Source: Rallus limicola (taxonomy: Eukaryota > Chordata > Aves > Gruiformes > Rallidae). Taken from it: a DNA stretch of 64,000 nt. Shown piece after piece: positions 58,586 to 64,000 of this stretch (the first letter of the stretch is position 1; each line of letters opens with the position of its first letter). A model generated the notes under the pieces. It saw only the letters and a program-made list of their open reading frames with translations, made no database searches and was not told the origin of the DNA. A program made the position numbers and the translations under genes. The stretch lies in NCBI GenBank assembly GCA_022605955.1, contig JAKCOZ010000001.1, positions 75,584,520 to 75,648,519 of the forward strand. Reading direction: 5' to 3'.

Positions 58586-59720
58586 CTTAGCAGATAAATT
58601 AATGATAATAAGCACTTGTATGCTGGCTTTGTTGCCTTTCCTTTACAACCAATGCTTGGTTTGAACAAAATGATCCAACATACGGAAACTGCCCTGGCAA
58701 CTCAATGAGCGAAGAAACTTCAGGACACCAGTGTCTGCCAGCATCTGTAAGGCAGGCAGATTACCATGCTGACTTCAACTACGTTAACATGTATGTAAGT
58801 ATGCAGGTTTTCTTACCCTGCATAAAACTACTGTTATATTTCATTTTTTCTCTAATTACCTAGTTTACAAAATAAAATTATTTGTGAAACAGAAGCTGTG
58901 GCAGCTGAAAGGTCCTCTGAGCCTCCCACTGTGTGAATGCTGTAAAGCTGTGCAGGTTCCACTGCTTTGTAGTAGTGGATTACATAAATATGTTAATGCA
59001 TGTGAGCCTATCTATCTAGATATGTGTATGTACTTGCATGCTTTTAAATATATATATATATATATATATATACGTATTTAAAAACACATGACATCCCCCC
59101 AAGTAACTCTGAAACATGGAATTGTAAGCAATTCCATGTGCACAGTGTTACAAAGTCAGGGTAGAAAGCTTTCAAAGTGGCTGGTTTCTCCCTAACTGCA
59201 ACATAGGACTTAAATCACAAAGTAATTGTTTTGGAAGCAGTGGGCCCATCACTTGTAAAGCATTCAATTCCAGCAAAATACAACATACATCTGTAAAGAG
59301 ACAATTCCACACCCAAACTGTCTTGGTTACTCTGTGCCGACAGTGGTTTTCCCCATATATGTGGTATTAAGAAAACTGTGATTTGTTCCACACCAGCTAC
59401 TTCCTCAGCTGCAGCAAAGCCCCACCACCACCAGCCCTAGTTTGGTGGTCATAGCAGAAATTCTTTTGTTCAGGTTCTTTTTTTACTTGAAAATACCTTG
59501 TGGTATACTGAAAAGTTCCACCAGTGTGCCAACTATATTCTCTTAAGTGGAAAACAGTCTATTGCTCAAGCCTTGTGTTAATTCAATCACTGCATCAGCT
59601 GACCAGCCTTTCTTATTTATTCATCTTACAATGTATCAATCAAATGGAAAGAATCAAAAGTATTTAATGAAGTTATTGATCTAGACAGAAGAATTCCTCG
59701 GCTATCAATTTCTTCCTTAC
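58586..59720 (-). other. PIK3C2G intron, 1.1 kb
   Basis: Donor gtaagg and acceptor gctaag on the minus strand. The only distinct element is a TA microsatellite at 59048-59072. Confidence 0.85.
59048..59072. repeat. TA microsatellite
   Basis: About twelve uninterrupted TA dinucleotides within an intron; expected to vary in length between individuals. Confidence 0.95.
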
Positions 59721-59814
59721 CTGAACCAGCTGCGGGAGGTATTCCAACAATTCATCATTTGACAGATTTCCTATTTGTTGGACTGCTGTTCTGCGAATAT
59801 CTTGATCTGGAAAA
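59721..59814 (-). CDS. PIK3C2G: PIK3C2G exon: helical (PIK) domain
   Basis: 94-bp exon: one base completing the previous codon, then 31 codons ending in phase 0. Acceptor ttttgctctag and donor gtaagg on the minus strand. Peptide FPDQDIRRTAVQQIGNLSND, then ELLEYLPQLVQ. The motif F.D..IR..AVQ.I..LS.DEL..YLPQLVQ is the central repeat of the PI3-kinase helical domain. It is the most N-terminal exon of the gene that I could identify; the preceding one should end in phase 1 and lies further right or outside the window. Confidence 0.96.
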
Positions 59815-61464
59815 CTAGAGCAAAACAAATAGATATAATTAAGAGCTACTGAAGCGCTGCAACTCTCCCGAGCTCTCACTGATATAAAACAGTAGAAAAC
59901 CAGGTTTTCTCCCAAAATGGAATAGGAAAAAAAAAAGAAAGAAAATCAATTCATTTGCTTTACTGTAACAAGAGTCAAGAAACACATAGCAGGTAACTTA
60001 ATTGGGCTGACTGTCACAGTTTCATATAGGGGAAAAAAATCCCTCATCCTCAAACACACCTAATTTGAGCTATCATATGAAATTTTCACTCTATGTACTG
60101 GATCATGAAGCAAATTGTGGATCTTCTTTTTCTGCTCCTACTTACCCTCAGGAAATTTCTGTGCCACAGGAACTTTTAACAGTCACTTGAAGACTTCTTT
60201 TGTTCTGAACAGCAACCCAAGAGCTTGAAATTCCCCACACAAAAAGAGGTCGTTTTAGACCATTTATTGGAACTTCAGCTCTTCTGGTTCATATCATAAC
60301 ACAATAAAAAATATTTTTAAATGGAAGTAATTTTGAAATGGAAAACATGTTTTTAACTTTTCTAAAGAAAATTTAATAAAAAAAAAAATAAAATCAGCAC
60401 CTTCCCCCAGAAAGGCTCTAAGTCAGTGAAACATGCATTTCTGAGTGGAAAATGTTTGAGTATTCAGCAGATACAGTTCTGGTTGAGACCAGAGTGGCCG
60501 TAGCCTAATATAGATTTTGTGACAGAGCTCTAACCATACAAATGATAAAAAGAGAAAAACGTATTTTAGCAGCAACGAGAAAACATGAAAAGCTAGCTGG
60601 AAAATAAAAATAAATTAAATTCTGGTTTTACGTGACTGATCAAAACTGACTTATAACAGAAAAAGACAAAAAGTATAGAGGTTTGGGGTTTTTTTAACTA
60701 ATTGAAAGATGGATAATAATATTTCAAGGAGTTCCTGGGAAAAAATAAATTGCAAAAAGGATCTTCCACCTTTTCATATGTTGCATTTGTGACATTAATC
60801 ATGATACACAGAGTATTTCCTGTATAAAGAAGTTGCCTAGATTGGTTCACAGCACCTATTCTTCTACTGTTCCTCTTTCACTAGGGAAGGAACAGATGTG
60901 CTTTTTTGTGTATGTCTGTGACGTGGTGTCACCCTTAACTCTGTCAGTACTTGAAGCTTGCCCAATGCCATCCCACGAGGCTTTTCTGTCTTCTCCTGAA
61001 GGAAATGTCCACACAGACCTTCCTTTCACTAGAGCCACAATGAGTGGTCATCTCTGCCAAAGGGACAAAAAAGTCTTCAAACAGCACAGTCATTTAGATA
61101 TTGTTCAAAAGAGTTGCTGGGCTTTGATCCAGTTCTCTGAGGGCAAGTACTTGCCCCACAGGCAGCAGTGAATCCCTCCCCATCAGAAGTGATACAGCTA
61201 TTTGGCTCTTTAGAAATTGTCTGATTTGGCAGTTGAGGCATATATAAAAATGATGAGTTAAGGACACAGATTATCCTGTCAATTCACACTGGAGAAAGTT
61301 CTTTGAAATCAGAACCATCATGTATGGCAGAAAGTGTCATGCACCACCAGTATTACTGCTCTTTGAACTCAACATAAACCCAAACTCTTCTCTTCCCAAC
61401 TTCCCATCTAGCAGCTTTTGTCAAAAACATGCCCACTAGAAAGATAAATCAAAAGTGAACATAC
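59815..61464 (-). other. PIK3C2G intron; no gene seen
   Basis: Intron upstream of the helical-domain exon, with acceptor gctctag at its left end. AT-rich; no preceding exon and no repeat was recognised. Confidence 0.7.
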
Positions 61465-61773
61465 TGGGCCCGGATGAGATGGGGTTAATTTTCCCCATAG
61501 CAGCCCTCATAGCACTGTACTTTGTAGCAGTAGCTAGCAAGGCATTGATAACACACCACTACTTTGGCTACTGCTGATCAGTTCTAACACAGCATCAAGG
61601 CTGTCTCTCCAACATTTCCCCACCACTACAAGCAAGCTTTTGCTTTATTAAACCGTCTTTCTCTTGGGCCATGAATTTTAGCCCCGTCTTATTTTTCTCT
61701 CCTCCCTGTCCTGCTGAGGGAGTGATAGAGCAGCTCTGTGGGCACCTTGACCAGCCAAGGTCAACCCACCACA
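61465..61773 (+). mobile_element. Old solo LTR related to the provirus family
   Basis: A diverged LTR-like block of about 310 bp. It opens tgggcccggatgagatgggg with gttaatttt, contains gcattgataacacaccac and a later ttaaaccgtctttctcttgg, and closes ggtcaacccaccaca. The same landmarks stand in the same order in the 588-bp LTR: gagttaattt, gctgataacaccctgat, gtaaactatccttatcccaa and ggtgaaaccacgaca. No internal retroviral sequence adjoins it and no clear target duplication is left. It is best read as an old solo LTR of a related avian ERV family. Confidence 0.7.
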
Positions 61774-64000
61774 TGAAACACATGAGACAGTAAAACATCA
61801 GCAGCAATGACTGCTCATTTCTATCAAGAGAGAAAGAGAATAAATTGTAAAGGTAAGTGCTTAGAAATACAACAACCTGCAGCTCTCAGCTTCAGTTTTT
61901 AAGTTCAATACAAAAAACTGAAGCAAGACATTATGCATGCTCTGATCCTCAAAATGAAGTATATAGCCCATCAAAGAAAAATTTGGACATTTAAAGAAGA
62001 AAAAAAGAAATAGGCTAAAACAATTGGACCTACTTCTTCTGAAAGGTCTGGCTTCTGTGCTGCAATCAGGTCCCACTTATAGCACTCTCAACCCCTACCC
62101 CCGCCCCCTCTTTTTACAATCCAGCTTAGGTCTTTTTTGTCCGTTATAGAACAAATTTGATGTTTTTAATACAGTTTGTGATTGTATAATGCTGAGAGGG
62201 CCTTGATGGGGAGAGAGGGAATACGTTATAAATAAATTAACATGACAGCCCCAAATTAGCCTTTTTTGCAATGATTTTTTTTTCTAGGCAACGTATTAGG
62301 AATATGAAGTTGTTACTTTGCTATTCACATGGCTATTTAGAACAAGGCATATTTGAAGGAGGACTGCATATTTTAAAATAAATAAATAAATCCCTTTCAT
62401 ATCGTCCTATCTTCTAATTATGCAATTGCTCTAAAGGTCTGTGTGCCAAGCATGTGAAGATAATATGGAAATTATTCTTTCCCTTTCCTTTCTCGCCTAG
62501 TTCAACAGGTTACTGAACAGTGAAATATGCTCTACGCAGGCACCAAGTCAAGCAGAAAAATGTTATTACTTAGTTTCTGCTTGTCCTTACGAGAAGCCAG
62601 CATTTGAATATATTCAATGCTATGATGAGAGAAATGCCTATGATTTTTCCAGCTAAATATGGGATGATATAATTATTTTAACCCCAACCTTTCCAGAAAA
62701 TTCAACAATTAACATTTGATTTCTTTAGAATTAATTTGATGTAAGTCAAAACTGAGGCTATATCTAAGTTAGCAAAAGTATCTCTAGGAGGTATGGTTAG
62801 AATAATGATGAACTCAAGTGCACAGGCACTGTGGTGAAAAATCTACAGGCTAGTTTGCTTCAGGAAACATGGCTCTTGTCACTCTTAGTGAATGACATTT
62901 TGGTAATTTGCAGGTCCTGGTTACTAAATTGTTTCCTTCAGCTTTTAGATCTCGAGGTCACCTTAAAGCTGAGATGAATCTTTTAGAAAGAACAGAGAGT
63001 TAACATGTTCTTTTAAATACCCGACTATTAATTAAGCCCTAGGTGCAATATCCATTGCCCTCTTGAAATTCAGTGACAGTCAGGGTCACAGGTACAATGG
63101 AAAAATATTTAATTCTATTTGGTTTACCTCTTACATTTGTATTTGAGCAAACATTTAACATCCTCAGAAGCACTAGTACCACAGAAGATACTTATGAATT
63201 CATCCAGTACTGCATGATGCTTATCCTATTCATCCTTACATATATTAATTCACTTGCTAAAAGCCAGTAACAGGTTAAGGTCTAGAAGCAGATCCAAGTA
63301 AGAAATCCTACCCTTCACATGCCTGATAACTAATTAGGACTAGAGGGTTTTCTTTTCCCCAGTAAATAATCTTGGAAACTTTTGAGCATTGCATCAAATC
63401 TGGTTTTAGTAATCCATAAATTAGTCTTGATTAGAGGACACAAATAATAGATTTTTTCCCTCTGTGACTCACTAAAGAGAAATCTCTTTAGGCCTAAGAA
63501 AAAGAGCTTCATAGCTTGAGTATTAGAGGACAGCTGATTTCCAGGGCTTGCAACAATGGATATGTAATTATTTACACACTTGAAAACTCCGGAAGCAGAG
63601 AAGCGAGACAACTGTATCACAATGAATTCAGTATTTCAGTTAGTTTTAAGGGTATTCCTTGAAGAAACAGGAGCTTGTCGGTATCAGAGCTAGTCTGTAT
63701 CAGATCAATTTTGCAAGGTATTTGAACCATAGATTATCAGGTTCCTGACATGTGGCCTCTGATAATGGCTTCAGAGAGGCAGAAGACTGAGGCACTGCTC
63801 TAACTGTTTCATGGTTGTCACCAAATTCTCCAGGAATTTAGCTAGAAAAGAACCCCAACAAAACAAAACCCTTCAACTAAGCTGGTATGACTCTTTCTTT
63901 GCATAGTTTCATAATGGTAATTTTAATCCAGGTTTCCAAATACTTCTAGGTGTAATTATTTTCCCCATCAACAAACCACCTAGTGGTAAATAATTAATTA
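61774..64000 (-). other. Presumed PIK3C2G intron; no gene seen
   Basis: AT-rich sequence up to the right edge of the window. I looked on the minus strand for the exon that should precede the FPDQDIRR exon and saw none. The open frames at 63330-63620 and 61861-62076 have no recognisable domain. Confidence 0.6.

Noticed and set aside
1..64000. CRISPR arrays, operons, riboswitches, tRNA or rRNA genes
   Set aside because: None seen; the window is vertebrate nuclear DNA and no cloverleaf or rRNA-like block was recognised by eye.

Overview
The window is vertebrate nuclear DNA, most likely from a bird. It is AT-rich, gene-sparse and intron-dominated. It carries CR1 LINE 3' ends that finish in the avian-style tail of attctatg repeats, and an endogenous retrovirus whose LTRs begin tgtcctggtttcag and end ccacgaca, a layout typical of avian ERV-L-like elements. 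The species cannot be named from this sequence.

Host gene: eight consecutive coding exons of PIK3C2G (phosphatidylinositol 3-kinase, class II gamma catalytic subunit) lie on the minus strand between 59814 and 19820. From amino to carboxyl end they encode the second half of the PI3K helical (PIK) domain (59721-59814, 58491-58585, start of 31164-31344), the linker into the kinase fold (31164-31344, 29717-29824), the beta strands carrying the ATP-binding lysine (27332-27424), the GDDLRQD helix (25023-25152), the hinge and C-lobe (22633-22769), and the catalytic and activation loops (19820-19989). All splice sites obey GT/AG, all reading phases join without a break (1,008 nt), and the peptides were recognised by family similarity. 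The introns are 1.1 to 2.6 kb except one of 27.1 kb (31345-58490). The exons before 59814 and after 19820 were not found, so both ends of the gene appear to lie outside the window.

Mobile DNA: positions 5763-12620 hold a full-length 6,858-bp provirus, antisense to PIK3C2G. It has two identical 588-bp LTRs, a 5-bp target duplication (acctt), a tRNA-Lys1,2-type primer binding site, an intact gag, and an intact protease/RT/RNase H/integrase reading frame. There is no env and no recognisable dUTPase. gag and pol share one frame and are divided by a single UAG, followed ten bases later by a potential H-type pseudoknot, so Gag-Pol is predicted to be made by stop-codon readthrough. The provirus landed in an old CR1 fragment (about 4965-5762). 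Other repeats are CR1 3' ends at 970-1233 (+), 44291-44555 (-) and 49140-49539 (+), and an old solo LTR related to the provirus family at 61465-61773.

The rest is intron, or flank presumed to be intron. It contains small repeats (a 45-bp perfect tandem duplication, a TA microsatellite, A/T runs) and a few stretches that look regulatory but cannot be proven from one sequence.
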